A stretch of DNA of 64,000 nt from Gibbula magus (Eukaryota; Mollusca; Gastropoda; Trochida; Trochidae), in NCBI GenBank assembly GCA_936450465.1, contig OW388293.1:31005860-31069859 (forward strand), in the 5' to 3' direction. Positions 1 through 12,439 of the stretch are shown here, piece after piece. Position numbers and translations under genes: made by a program. The notes under the pieces were generated by a model. That model did no database searches and was not told the origin of the DNA. It saw only the letters and a program-made list of their open reading frames with translations. The stretch's first letter is position 1; each line of letters opens with the position of its first letter.

Positions 1-86
1 ACATATATTCATGGTCATTCTTTAGATATACATAGGAATCACTATAAACGGTTACTATAGACCAAACCGCCGTGTAAAGCCTTTAT

Positions 87-235
87 ATTGGTAACATGAT
101 ATCTCGACGTCGCTGCAACGTATTTAGTACGTAAACCCTAACGTAATTTCTCAACGTTGTGACGACGTTGTAGTTAACGTACTTGTCACGTCACTAAAAC
201 GTAGTAAAGAAACGATGGTCATTACGTCCTCGAAC
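87..235. repeat. ACGT-rich repeat fragment
   Basis: A stretch dense in AACGT, ACGTT and CACGT words, e.g. CAACGTTGTGACGACGTTG. The same vocabulary builds the 127-bp tandem array at 5.3-6.0 kb, so I read this as a diverged stray copy of that family. Confidence 0.5.
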
Positions 236-240
236 CATCA

Positions 241-3200
241 TAATAACGTTCTTTCTTAGAATATATAATGAGAAAAATAAGTCAATTTATAATATATTGT
301 GAATACATTTCCACCTGTACCTTATATATATGCTTAGTTGATGATTATGAAAAGAGGCTCATGTTGATTAATTATGAAATCCCGAAATTTGTCTAGAGCA
401 TGTTATTGCGAATATAATCTTTTAACTATGTAATTTTCTCAATATTTAGAGTTTACGCAAAATTGAGAGCTGTAGTTACTTTTATGTAAGCTGTGAACAC
501 GAATAGAATGTTGAAATTACCCTCATAATAATTTGTTTTAAAGAACATTCTTTTGAATGCCGTTTCCATGGTCTGATGTCATAATATGGTCAGTTGTTTT
601 GACATCACATAATTGGAGCCATTTTCACATTTAATGGTCCAGGGAAATGTCGATGATTTAGAAATTGTTTAACCCAGTCTTTACTTCTTTATCTCAGAAT
701 ATACAATATGAAACGAGCTAAATGTGTTTCTTTGCAATAAACTAGCTTTCGATCGTTCGTTCTATACAAATCAACAATTTCATAGAAAATGCTATTGAAC
801 ATGACACCGTTTAGTATTATCTCTGAGTTAACATGAGCTAACTGAGTTGACATTTATAATACGAGCACAAACACAAAAATCACGTTTGCCATTGTAACCT
901 TGTAACAAAACAATTAAAATCCCACTTGTTTCGTACCAGTCGTGTACAGTATATGATAATATAGCATACTTTCTCGGGTAATAATCTGTATAAATACTAC
1001 ACACAGCGATCAGTGTCTTTACGAATCTCGTATGGATTCTATTATAGGTTATGTTTCCTCAAATACCGAAGGAATATCTTCGTTATGTGTAATTGGAAAA
1101 CAATGAGATCTCATACAACACGTCTTCTGTGACAGGTATATGTATATTTCAACGTCAAACACATAAAAAAACATATTGTCATAATACCTTATCATATAAT
1201 TTGGTGTGAGAAACAGTTACTCAGTGAAATAAACCTTGTACCTTCTACAGTGATGATAACCTTTATCGACACTCAGCAGAGTGACGTGTATTTGCCAAAG
1301 TCGTACATTTACCATTGCAATCATTCATTTTCAACATAAAACACAAAACCTATATGATAAATGGAATGTCTGTTTGTACTATGTTTGCAAAATACCATGT
1401 TTATCTGATCTCCTGATGTAGAAAAGTATGTATTTCACTCGTGGCTTCGCCCCTGAAATAAACATGGTATGTGGCAAGGGAAGACAGATATCATCTACAT
1501 ACTATAGTATATAGATCATCAATGAATGACTTGACAATGCTATTCCATCGCTGAGGGCACAACTATAACACTACTATGGCGTTGCAAAGTTATAATGTTA
1601 ACATGATTGTATTGCCCATATGATATTTACACATAAAATGCGTTTGACAAGAATGCTTTCCTCCTTGTGAATGGTTGGGTATCAAAACGACCGAAAGTGG
1701 TACGTATTGTCCAGAGTATTGTTCGTAACCATTGTACTGATCTTATATCATTATGTTTAAATGGTTTCTCATTTGTTTGGAATAGCTTGCTTGTTGCAAA
1801 CTCGCGTCATTAACGCGTTCACATGCGTCAGAATATATGGCAGAATAATTACATGACACATAAAACTAATTTGTCCTTTTCCTCAAGTCCAACCCCCACA
1901 ACGATTTAATAGTTGATTATTGCAAAACTAGTTGTAATTCTATATTTCGGTGCCATAGTTTTCTATCATCCTAATATATTTGAAGAAAATACTTGAAACA
2001 CATATTCTGGTCATGGCATATGTAATGATTAATATTGAAATGAACTTAAAATGAATCTCAGCGAAAACACTTATGTGAAACAAAGTTTCTAAGATCTATT
2101 TTATAATGTGTTTTCTTTAGGACGTCAATTGGTAAAACACAACATTGTTTTAATTTGTTATCAGAAAGGTAACTTTGAATCAATGTGTGTGATTTCAGTG
2201 CAAAATTACTGTTCTTTTCAAAAGAAATATTAAGTACGACCAATCAGCGTATAATCTTAATTTCATAACGAGATGAATATTAAATGCATTCAATTCGTCA
2301 TCAATTATCGCTGCAGGAATTTCAGCATGATGTAATAACACTAGCTTATATACATTCAAAGAATTCATTGAATAATGGCTTTAAGATACACATGTATTTT
2401 GATTTGAATGCAATCAATGACAGTGATGGGTTTTTTTTAAAAACTTGATATGATTTCTTGTTTGGTGTAATATTTATTGTTCTATCCTCTGACAATTTTA
2501 GTAAATACAAATGTTGCTTTCTTACTGTTAGATCTCAATAACCCTACATTCGGCAGTGCATTTTCACAACACCAAAAATATACATTGAGTTGCAGTGAAT
2601 GACTATACTTTGAAGATATTTCCAAATAAACGCAACAATTTAGATACATGATGGTGAAATACAATATTTATGAAAATCCAACAATACTTTACACACAATA
2701 AACGGATATGATTATTATGTGAGTAGGCAATTTTCAATATGCCGTCATCTTCCTTCAATTAATATTTCTGATGGTTTTTAGGTTTTAGTAAACACCTTTC
2801 ACATGACATATATCATCTGATACATGATGACTTTGAATATAGATCCATTGTTCTTATCGTATCGGGATATCCAAACGGACTCCACATGTCCTATCTGATT
2901 TTTCAGACATTGATTAATGAATTTTGAAAACAAATAAGTGTATATATAAATTCAAAGTGTGATTTAAATATTAGTTTTTAAATATAGATCGTTAGAATGA
3001 CGTAATATCAGTTCGAATTAAGTTCCATATACCGTCGAGTCACGTCAATCACACATATTTTCACTGTGGTAAGAAGTTATAGTTCACTAAAATCTCATTA
3101 TTTCATTACTCATTACATAATAGCGGTCATATCTGCTATTTTATAATATCATGTTTATCTCATCGAGTGCGCTATTTGTCAACAACTGACAGGTATTTTA

Positions 3201-3370
3201 TTTATCATATGTAAAGAGTGCAGATTTGTGATTTCATGTATCTGAATGTAACACAGCTCTGTCCAGTTTACTCGTGAGAAATGGGTCATACAGTAACACA
3301 GGTCACAGGTTCACATCTGTTGCACTCATCAGCCCCATGTCAGCTGGCCCTTCGGGATGGCTGGGGGATA
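241..3370. other. AT-rich DNA, no gene recognised
   Basis: About 3.1 kb of AT-rich sequence. The only open frames are around 60 codons, with no splice-bounded coding pattern. No tandem repeat or element ends were found. Confidence 0.6.
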
Positions 3371-3374
3371 GACT

Positions 3375-3450
3375 AAGACCAATCACAGTGTATTCACGTG
3401 ACTAAAACATGCAGCACTTGGAGGAAAGACAATACTGGCGCCAAATCTGC
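3375..3450 (+). promoter_or_regulatory. Promoter-like cluster (CCAAT, E-box, E2F-like)
   Basis: Within 120 bp upstream of the ATG at 3493 there is a CCAAT box (3379-3383), a CACGTG E-box (3395-3400) and TGGCGCCAAA (3436-3445), which contains an E2F-type GCGCCAAA core. No convincing TATA box is seen. The order and distance fit a TATA-less promoter for the exons that follow. This is inference from motifs only. Confidence 0.4.
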
Positions 3451-3492
3451 TAGTGCAGTTGATCAACACCATTTTCGTTTTCGACGCCGTAT

Positions 3493-4767
3493 ATGATATC
3501 ATTTAGGTAAGAATTTATTTCCTCACTGTCTATCTCTTTACATTTTTTCTCGTTTACTTCAGAATGCTATAAGGCATCTACTAACACCAACAGGGATACA
3601 CCTACAGTCTAAGGCCTTAGTAGACCTAGCCATTTCTTTTACTAATGGTGTATGTAAATATTTTTGGAGCGAGTCTCTAAGTCCAATGTGTAATTGAACG
3701 ATTACTTACGACTGTATACATCATTACTAATATCATATTAACCTATGACCTATATTATAATAACATGCTATTTTGAATGAAGACAAAGGTTCAATTTTGC
3801 TATTGTATTGTTTATAGCTCCGGTTACTGGAGGCGATTGTGTTCGCCGCGTGATGAAGAAACTGGGGACAAATCACCTGATGTCGACAAGCTGCTTAAAA
3901 GGTAAAACAAAAGATTTCCAAACTACACATTTAATGTCTTCACAATTACTTATGACTTAGCTTTATGACAATTCAATTGAAACAATATTGGAATATAGAA
4001 GAATCGCTTGATGTCATACAATTGATATCTAAAATGATTGCCAATTCATACAAATAATTATCTTACGGTTCTGCTTGTTTGTTCCCAAATTCAATTCAAT
4101 CATTCCATCATATATGTATAACCTCAGTTGAATGTATAAAGTTTTTGTGGTTTAAGTTTCTTGAAGGCAATAACTTTCATCATAAAAAGCAATATACTTG
4201 TGTTTTCAAACTCATAGTTTTTTTAATCCTTTTTTAACATTTAGACATGTTGATTTATTTTGCAGAAGCCTACATGAAAAACATTACTGCAAAGGAAGTG
4301 ATGTCGAGGGGGAAGTTTCGAAAAGCTTAATACATGCTCCATCTAAACATGCCGGGCCTCGATTTCACCAGGTAACTTTTTTTTGTCGTAGTTACTATTT
4401 TTGCAATAATTTACACGATCATACCTCCCTGTAACATTCATAGTTATCACGTTATTCAATTAAACCTCTGTTGTTTATTTATCATCCTCAAACATTAGTT
4501 AAATAAGTGCTACATTGTTGTAATGAGGTATCGCCGTAAATTTAATTAATGTAATATAAAATAATAAAATAATACAAAATTTGTGTATGAGAAAGAAGAA
4601 TTATTATATAAACGTAGATGCATACCTACATCAATATGCTTGATACAAGATATTACTGATTTCCCTTACCTCTTTTGTTTTAAAAAATTCAAAGTTTATA
4701 AATGTGTATTATTTGTTTGCAGAGAGCAGCATCCAACAAGGAAACAAGCTCACGAACCGAGAAATAA
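3493..4767 (+). CDS. Putative four-exon gene, small hypothetical protein (82 aa)
   Basis: Four segments form one continuous frame with matching phases: exon 1 3493-3506 (ATG, donor GTAAGA), exon 2 3818-3901, exon 3 4266-4371 (acceptor TTTTGCAG), exon 4 4723-4767 (acceptor TTTGTTTGCAG, stop TAA). Codons split across both early junctions (AG|C, AG|A) are restored correctly, which is unlikely by chance. An in-frame TGA lies upstream of the ATG, supporting this start. The product is hydrophilic: a basic and acidic N-terminal half (SPRDEETGDKSPDVDKLLKR), then a His/Lys-rich part. No signal peptide, membrane segment or known domain is seen. Exon 4 runs into a minisatellite, so the real transcript may instead splice onward to the exons at 8.7-11.1 kb; phases do not join directly without a missing exon. 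Function unknown. Confidence 0.45.
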
Positions 4768-4855
4768 ACCAAGGACAAGGAAACAAACTAATGGACAAGG
4801 AAACAAGCTAATGGACAAGGGAACAAGATAATGGGCAGGGAAACAAGGTTATCGG
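4735..4855 (+). repeat. Short minisatellite (GGACAAGGAAACAAG units)
   Basis: About five degenerate copies of a 17-20-bp unit (AATGGACAAGGAAACAAGCT and variants), beginning inside exon 4 of the putative gene and continuing past its stop codon. Confidence 0.7.
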
Positions 4856-5274
4856 AGGAAAAAGCTAACTTTTTAAGTTCAATCAAATTAAAAGTATAAT
4901 CACAGTTTCATCTCTCTGTTATCTTTGTGTTCTCGAACTTATAGACAAGAACACTGAAAACATAGCTTTTCATATTATCATGCAGTTTCAATCATTCCGT
5001 GAAGAACATTATCACAAATGACAAACGATTTTACCATTTAAAAATGAAATGCCTTATAATAAGCAGTCTGTCAACTTAAAATTTGTGTTACTATTTGGCA
5101 ACATTAGAAAGCCCTATTTCATAATATTTTTGTTATAACTTATTTTATAGCGGTGGTTAACTTACAAGAAATGTTACTAAATGTTTTTGACAATATGAGT
5201 TGATAGACTGTTTATGTATATCGTCTGAATTGGGTAGGCTTCAATGTTCATGAGTCTACAAATGGAATCTGTAA

Positions 5275-6000
5275 GGACGTTATGGCAACGTCGTAATGCG
5301 TTTGAGAGACAACAAAACTACGTGAGATGGACGGCATTTTCGTGTTCTCACATCATCATCGTATGTAAGTAGAAAAACAACGTTGTAGCAACCTTTCTGG
5401 GTTTCTACAGATTGACGTTGTGGCGACGTCAGGATATACATTAGGACAACGTAAACATAAACGTCGTTACAACGTCCTCGCAACGTCGTAATTACGTTGC
5501 AACACAACGTTGTAGCAACCTGTCTGGGAGTCTACAGAATGACGTTGTGACAACGTCAGGATCTACGTAAGGACAACGTAAACATAGACGTCGTTACAAC
5601 GTCCTCGCAACGTAGTAATTACGTTGCAACACAACGTTGTGGCAACCTTTCTGGGAGTCTACAGATTGACGTTGTGACAACGTCAGGATCTACGTAAGGA
5701 CAACGTAAACATAGACGTCGTTACAACGTTCTCACAACGTAGTAATTACGTAGAAAATCAACGTTGTAGCAACCTGTTTGGGAGTCTACAAACTGACGTT
5801 GTCACAACGTCAGGATCTACGTAAGGACAACGTAAACATAGACGTCGTTACAACGTTCTCACAACGTAGTAATTACGTAGAAAATCAACGTTGTAGCAAC
5901 CTGTTTGGGAGTCTACAAACTGACGTTGTCACAACGTCAGGATCTACGTAAGGACAACGTAAAGCTGACGTTGTCACAACGTTGTCACTACGTAGATTTG
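5275..6000. repeat. 127-bp tandem repeat, ACGT-rich
   Basis: The word CAACGTTGT recurs at 5378, 5505, 5632, 5759 and 5886, exactly 127 bp apart, with partial units at both ends. Each unit is packed with the self-complementary tetramer ACGT (GACGTTGT, AACGTC, TACGTA, TTACGT), so it is also CpG-rich in an otherwise AT-rich region. It lies in the presumed intron or spacer between the two exon sets. The frames open across it are incidental. Confidence 0.9.
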
Positions 6001-6004
6001 TTAG

Positions 6005-6760
6005 CTGGGATGGCGTCCGTAAACTTTTCACTTTTTCGGCTTCTTCTCCAGAACCAATGACTTCACAGCTGAAATTTTATGTGCATTCCATGGCCAAGGG
6101 GGATTCTAAATTGTAGATTTGGTGACCTCGTGACCCCAAATAGGGTCACAGGGGTCACAACCTTAAAAACCTATTTTTATCTTCCTCTCCAGTTCCAAAA
6201 GGTATAGAGAGCTGAAAAATTGCGTGAAGACTCCTTGGATAATGGGGATTCTGAATTGTAGATTTCGTGACCCTGTGACCTCAATTGGGGTCACAGCTGT
6301 CACAGCTCCAAAAACCTATTTTCATCTTCTTTTCTAGTTCCAAAAGGTCAAGAAAGCTGAAAAGTTGTGTGCAGACTCCTTTGCTAATTGGGATTCTAAA
6401 TTGTAGATTTCGTGACCCTGTGACCTCAATTAGGGTCACAGGCGTCACAACCTTAAAAACCTATTTTCATCTCCATCTCCAGTGCCAAAAGGTCTAGAAA
6501 GCTGAAAAGTTGTGTGCAGAGTGCAGACTCCTTGGCTAATGGGTATTCTTAATTGTAGATTTCGTGACCCTGTGACCTCAAATGGGGTCACAGGGGTCAC
6601 AACCTTAAAAACCTATTTTCATCTTCTTCTCCTGTTCCAAAAGGTATAGAGAACTGAAAAGTTGTGTGCAGACTCCTTGGCCAAAGGGGATTCCGTGACA
6701 CTGTGACCCCAAATTGGGTCATAGAGGTCATGACCTGAAAAGCTATTTTCATCTTGAGAT
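6005..6760. repeat. 145-bp tandem repeat with GGGTCA/TGACCC half-sites
   Basis: CTATTTT recurs at 6171, 6316, 6461 and 6613, giving units of about 145-152 bp. Each unit carries a shared block (CTGAAAAGTTGTG, GATTCTAAATTGTAGATTT) and a patch of inverted and direct half-sites: TGACCC..AGGGTCA, followed by GGGTCA-CAG-GGGTCA. Related single copies lie at 9.07-9.33, 10.1-10.46 and about 13.6 kb, so this is an interspersed family that has also expanded in tandem. Confidence 0.8.
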
Positions 6761-6789
6761 TTTATGTGCTCTTAAAAGGGAGGTAATTA

Positions 6790-8690
6790 AACAACAGTGA
6801 TGAATTAAATGTTCAAGTGTGTCTTTATTTGATGGTGATTTTATATCTGGCCTCAGAGATAGGTCAGAGGGGTAAGGACCTATTTCATTTTCTCCATTTA
6901 AAGTGTTTCCTATTTGTACCTCTGACCTTGGAAGTTGACATTTTGATTTAGTTAATGTATCACAGAGGTTTTAGGTTACTTCAAACTTCTGTGTAGTTTT
7001 ACAGACTGTGTTCGAGACTGCTTTCCAAGAAAGTATTGAAATGGAGCCTATGAGAAATGGGATTTTCAAAAACTGAGGCTCCTGTTCATTATATATGTAA
7101 TAAATGTTGATGTTTCCAGATTACAATTAAGAATTAAAACAATAGAATGCAAAGGTCTATAATATTTATTGTGTGGATTAATAGTATTACCAATTTTGAT
7201 GTAAAACAAAAATTTGATGACTTGGCAATGTCTTATAATTCGCAGGAATCATGACCTAAAAAGGTATTTTCCTTTTCCTTCTACAGCCCCAGGTCATTAT
7301 CTATCGCGATAGCAGACAGTGGTGAATTGTATGCAAAGAATTGTATAGTCATAATTTGTGTGTATGGTATTAAAAAGTAGTATTACCTCTCCACAACGTT
7401 ATTATTCATTTGATACCAGCAATTTATTTCCAAGCTACAAAACAATTGCACATATTTTACATGAAAAATATCTTTGGCATTTATTATCCATGCATATATT
7501 GTCATACTAACATTTTATGACAAATAACATGTTTCTGTAAAACTTTTTGTTGCTCTTTCAACACATATATAGCAGATTGGCACAGTTATGGTTAAAAAAA
7601 TATGTTTGAATTGCTTTAATCGTTTCACTCAATTCTTATTACTATATTCCATTATCTGACAATTGCTATGAAGCCCACTCCATAACATACCTCACTTATT
7701 ATCTCCTGATGAGCTACAGAGGCCATGGTTCTATTTTTGGTGTATCCACTGGGATTCCAACCATGAATGTAATTTAATATATAAACTAAAACCACAACAC
7801 ATCAAATGTTTTTTCCTGAAAACAGGTGTATAGGGTATGGAAATGTTTTTAAAATTGTAAAATTGAAACTTACAATAAAAATTTTAATTTCTCAAATGGA
7901 TATTGGATAACATAAATAAATGTTGTAATAATGTTACAACAAAACAAATAAAACTGAAACTCAAAGACTGATTTGTTGAACAATCACATGATATACAGAA
8001 CTTCCTGTCACTCAGATGTAAATCAAATTAGTACACAGTATTCTGTCTGTACATTTTAAAAGCTTGCAGTAGTTATCTACTTAGTGGTACAACCTTTTAC
8101 GAACAAAATTATCAAGTTGTTTTTTAAACCTTGGATGACTTGTCAGTCATGATATTTGAGTCAAGAATGTTTGTCTCAAACCAATGAACCCTTGACTTTC
8201 AGAAATTTTGCATTGTATTTGAGTTAATAAAGATAATTGTTTAATTAAATTACGTATTCGGTATCTACCGAAAACTCACAAATCTCAAAATATAGCAGTT
8301 CACCAACTATACTTGTGAACCGTTTCACCCCTAAATAAATAAATACCTAAGTAATACTCCTGAATCAATAAAAAGAGTTCTAAAATGAGTGTACATGGTT
8401 CGGTTAAGCCACGCAAGTCCATTGTCTATGGAGGGGTCATTTTAATGTGTTTACATTAAAATATCCGCTCGAAGGAACTTCAAGTGATGTGACTGATGTT
8501 GCAGTGCCTAAACACTCAGAGTATTTCTCATTAGACCTACAAATCATGCAAAAGGTTGACAGAGCCAATGGCTCGAGATATGCAATCTAAGATAATAAAT
8601 CATTCAAATACTGATGAGCTACAGAGGCAATGGCTATATTTTGTAAATCTTACACTTCTTCATCGTTGAATAATATTAAAACATTTTGTC
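6790..8690. other. AT-rich spacer, no gene recognised
   Basis: About 1.9 kb of AT-rich sequence between the repeat block and the next exon. GATGAGCTACAGAGGC recurs near 7706 and 8612, with related words at 10559 and 10731, suggesting diverged copies of an interspersed repeat. No coding frame with splice sites was seen. Confidence 0.5.
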
Positions 8691-8695
8691 AAAAG

Positions 8696-11119
8696 GTATA
8701 CGAAAGAAGAAAGACTGCTGCTTTGAGCAGCTGAATCAAATCCATCTCGAACCACATGTGACAGTGCCACAGCTCTTGATGTCAAAGTGGACTTCTCGAA
8801 TCAACATATTCATCACTCATCATGGCAAGCTTGATACAAATTGTTCCCATGGTCAGCCTAACCAAGAGAGATGGGATGCAGAGAGGTAAATATAAATTGG
8901 GGAAAAGGGTAGATTATTTGTAAATAGAGCAAAATCAGAATAAAAGCTTGTCTTGATGTTTATCAGTGAATGAACCAACCTTGAAAAGAAACCAATACAA
9001 AAGTGTTATTTTGTCAAATCAAATGGTAAATTTTACACTGCAGTTAAATCTGAATCAATATGTGCCCGGTGGCTTAAGGCATGGCATGGATACCGGCGTC
9101 CGTCCATCCACCTGTAAACTTTTCGCTTTTTCGACTTCTTCTCCAGAACCAATGACTCTAGAGAGCTGAAATTTTACATACAAACTCCTGGCTAATGGGG
9201 ATTCTAAATTGTAGATTTCAACCTTAAAAACCTATTTTCAACTTCTTCTCCAGTTCCATAAGGTTAAGAGAGCTGAAACGTTGTGTACAGACTCCTTGGC
9301 TAATGGGGATTCTAAATTGTAGATTTTGTGAGATAGGGATGAAATGACTCAAATTATTATTTTGGACCACAGTGGTGTAGGTGTTAGCATATTGAGACAT
9401 CAAACATGTGGCCTGGTGCCTCATACTGTTTTGTATCCCTGGACAAGGCACTTCATCCATATGCACTCAGTAGGGCTGTGTATTGCCTCAATCTTTGTAT
9501 TGCGATATGTATTGCTGAACTGTAATGTATTGCAATACGTACCACAATATATTGTAAGATCCTCTGACAATGAGATATTTCTATAAAGACCATATTAACT
9601 AGTGCCAATGACATTGCAACATACTTAATAAACTCTACATTCAATTTTTTTGCAGTTTAAACAAGACACCTTTGACAAAATTACTTTAAGATCTTTAAAA
9701 AGATCATTTGTAATACAGTCCAACACACATTCTAGCACTTGAAAATAATTTTCTAATACAAGTTAAGCCAGTAAATGTGCCTTTTACAAGATGAATGAAT
9801 ACATTTTACTTGTTGGTGCAATATATTGCGATATGAAAATCGTATTGCAATACACGTATTGCACAAGTCTGTATTGCAATATATTGGTACTGCAATAATA
9901 TTGCACAGCCTTAGCACTCAGTCCACCCAGCTGTTTAAACGGGTACCTAAACAGTACAAAAAAGTACCAAAAGTACAATTCCTTGTGGGTAAAAATATAA
10001 ATTGTGTGCTTTGGTCATGGAAATAACCCTATTCAAATGGACTATTTATTACTATTGTCTACAATAGCTAATTGTCTATCATTGCTTAAGTATTGTGATA
10101 TTGCATTGGTCCGTCCATCTGTGACTGTCCGTAATCTTTTAGCTTCTTAGACTTCTTAAGAACCAATGAATATAGAGCCTGAGAGCTGAAATTTTATGTA
10201 CACTTGGACTCCTTGGCCAATGAGATTATAGGTTTGGTGACCTTGTGGCCCCAAATATGGGTCACAGGGGTCATGACCGAAAAACCTTTTTACATCATCT
10301 CTGGCACCTAAAGCCATAGAAAGCTGAAATGTTGCGTACAGACTCCTTAGCCTTTGGGGATTCTAAATTCAGTAAATAGTATATTTGGTGACTCTGTGCC
10401 ACAGTGGCCTAAAAAATGGGTACACAGGGGTCACAACATAAAGATATATATTTTCATCTTCTTTTCCATTATGAAAACTACTTGAGTGTTTTTTATACTT
10501 CTGATAAATACTTCTGGAAAATTTACAGTTTGAAACCTATTTAGTGTGTTGTTTAAGCCTATTGAGCTACAGAGCCTATGGTACTTGTTTATATATGAAT
10601 AAGTTTAACATAATGACAACTTTTTCCTGTTTGTCAATTTCTTTGGACATTATGGTTGCTTTACTCTTGTCTGAATTATTTCATTATATAATCTAGATCC
10701 ATTTGAAAATTATAAATTGTGTCTACAGATGAGCTACAAAGCCAATGGCTCTAGTTCTTTTTATGAATAAGTTTAACATAATTACAACTTTTCCTGTTGT
10801 TTGTCTTTTTCTTTGGACAATATGATTGCTTGACTCTGAATGATTTCATTATAAAATCTAGGTACATTTGAAAACTATAAATTGTGTCTACAGATATTGG
10901 CCACAATAAAATATTAACATGGGCTCTCTGATTGATTATTTTATGAAATCCTGTCTCTATCACTCACTTTATCTATAACACTTTATTTGCAGAGTATGTG
11001 GATTTCTTCAAGGATGCCAATTCTACAAGCTGCCCATGGAGGACTACAAAAGACTCACTTCTGCAGATCCAGTATATTTCATCCCCAGTTCAAAGAAAAA
11101 AGAGATACAAGCTGAATGA
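8696..11119 (+). CDS. Putative two-exon 3' part of a hypothetical gene
   Basis: Exon 8696-8885 ends GCAGAGAG|GTAAAT and the exon at 10993 begins after TTTATTTGCAG. Phase 2 joins phase 2 to restore an Arg codon (AG|A), and the frame runs on to TGA at 11117-11119. AATAAA follows at 11168. The joined segment encodes just over 100 residues. It starts with a basic run (RKKKDCC), has a His-rich middle (ITHHGK), and ends in a Lys-rich tail (SSKKKEIQAE). No known domain is recognised. The 5' end is incomplete because the acceptor at 8695 needs a phase-1 donor I did not find; it may be the 3' half of the gene starting at 3493. The 2.1-kb intron contains the hAT MITE at 9471. Confidence 0.45.
9065..9335 (+). 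repeat. Dispersed copy of the 145-bp repeat family
   Basis: Shares GAACCAATGACT, GAGAGCTGAAATTTTA and GATTCTAAATTGTAGATTT with the array at 6.0-6.8 kb, and has the same GGCGTCCGTCC lead-in. It lacks most of the TGACCC/GGGTCA patch. Confidence 0.7.
9471..9913. mobile_element. hAT-type MITE, 443 bp
   Basis: Terminal inverted repeats TAGGGCTGTG and CACAGCCTTA (9 of 10 match) are flanked on both sides by the same 8-bp target duplication, GCACTCAG (9463-9470 and 9914-9921). An 8-bp duplication and TAGGG termini are hallmarks of the hAT superfamily. The interior is built from ATTGCAATAC-like palindromic words and has no transposase, so the element is non-autonomous. It sits in the intron between the exons at 8.7 and 11.0 kb. 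Confidence 0.88.
10105..10465 (+). repeat. Dispersed copy of the 145-bp repeat family
   Basis: Has GTCCGTCCATC-like lead-in, GAGAGCTGAAATTTTATG, two GCAGACTCCTT-like blocks and the GGGTCACAGGGGTCA patch near 10258-10272. It is diverged from the tandem copies. Confidence 0.65.
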
Positions 11120-11167
11120 ATGTTGATGACGGTCACATTGATAATACCTCAGACCGTGCATTTAAAA

Positions 11168-11173
11168 AATAAA
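11168..11173 (+). promoter_or_regulatory. Polyadenylation signal AATAAA
   Basis: Lies 49 bp downstream of the TGA at 11117-11119 and closes the putative gene whose last exon begins at 10993. Confidence 0.5.
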
Positions 11174-11269
11174 CATTATGATGCTGCATCGGAGCAACTT
11201 TCATGAAGACCGAAGGGAAATACATGAATGATTTGGCTTGCTAGAATCAAATATTTTCTTGATATGTAT

Positions 11270-12225
11270 ATTATCCCCCGCCGCGCGTTTACCGCGAAGC
11301 GGGGGATATAGTATTCGGCTGCGTCCGTCCGTCCGTCCGTACGTACATCCGTACGAAATGGAATAACTCAAATACTATTCACTGGATTCTTTTCATATTT
11401 TGCATATAGGTTCATCATGGGAAGAGTAATGTTCTTACATAGGTTTGTGACCTTGACCTTCATTTCAAGGTCACAACAAGACTTTGTTATTTTACCCTTG
11501 TCAGCGGGATATCTCATTAACCATTCTCTGGATTCTCTTCATATTTTACACATAGCTTCTCCAAGGAAAGACGACGGGCTGATTAGATTTTGGTGACCTT
11601 GACATTATTTTCAAGGTCACAGAAGAACTTTGAATTTTTCGACATGTTAATGTACATGTAAAGCTTGTCAGCGGGATATCAAGAACCATTCACCGGAATT
11701 CCATCATTTCTTACACAAAGCACCTTCTGGGGAAGACGACGGGCTGATTAGATTTTGGTGACCTTGACATTATTTTCAAGGTCACAGTGGAACTTTGAAT
11801 TTTTCGACATGTTAACGTACATGTAAAGGTTGTCAGCAGAATATCTCAAGAACCATTCACCGGAATTTCATCATATCTTACACAAAGCAAAAGGACTGAT
11901 TAGATTATGGTGACCTTGACATTATTCTCAAGGTCACAGTGGAATTTTAAATTTTTCGACATGTTAATGTACAAGTAAAGGTTGTCAGCGGAATATCTCA
12001 AGAACCATTCACTGGAATTTCATCATATCTTACATAATGCGCACTTCCTAGGAAAGACAAAGGGCTGATTAGATTTGATGACCTTGACATTTTTGTGGAG
12101 CTTTGACTTTTTCGACATGTTTGACAGTCGATTTTGCTGATCTTGCTGATCTTGACATTATTTTTAAATTTTGAAGTATTAATTTTCGGCGGGGGATCAT
12201 GTCACCTTAGTGACAACTACTTGTT
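11270..12225. repeat. Interspersed repeat with GGGGGAT ends and palindromic TCAAGGTCA units
   Basis: The left end folds as a hairpin: TATCCCCCGC at 11271 pairs with GCGGGGGATA. The right end carries GGCGGGGGATCATGTCACC at about 12189. Inside are four to five tandem units of about 150-165 bp, each with TGACCTTGA, an 8-bp spacer, then TCAAGGTCA (11448, 11594, 11759, 11911; a half unit near 12069). A GTCCGTCCGTCCGTACG stretch follows the head. It has no coding frame and no clear target duplication. The general look matches repeats common in molluscan genomes, but I cannot name the family. Confidence 0.75.
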
Positions 12226-12439
12226 GTATTCAAATTAAACATTTTTAAGGCATTTTGACAGTCCTCCATTACTTATGGTAAGAAATTGAACTGAAAAAGA
12301 ATTGAATCATTTTCTTCATTTCAATAACTATGTACTATCATAATCAGACTTTGCCATTTAAAAAGCTTTTTAATATTTGATCCTGTAACCAACAGAATAT
12401 CCGTACATGAATTGTTTTAGAAATGTATCATATTTATAG

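Noticed and set aside
9344..9978. Overlapping frames of 60-80 codons on both strands
   Set aside because: They lie within or across the hAT MITE and its ATTGCAATAC-type palindromes; coding capacity is incidental.
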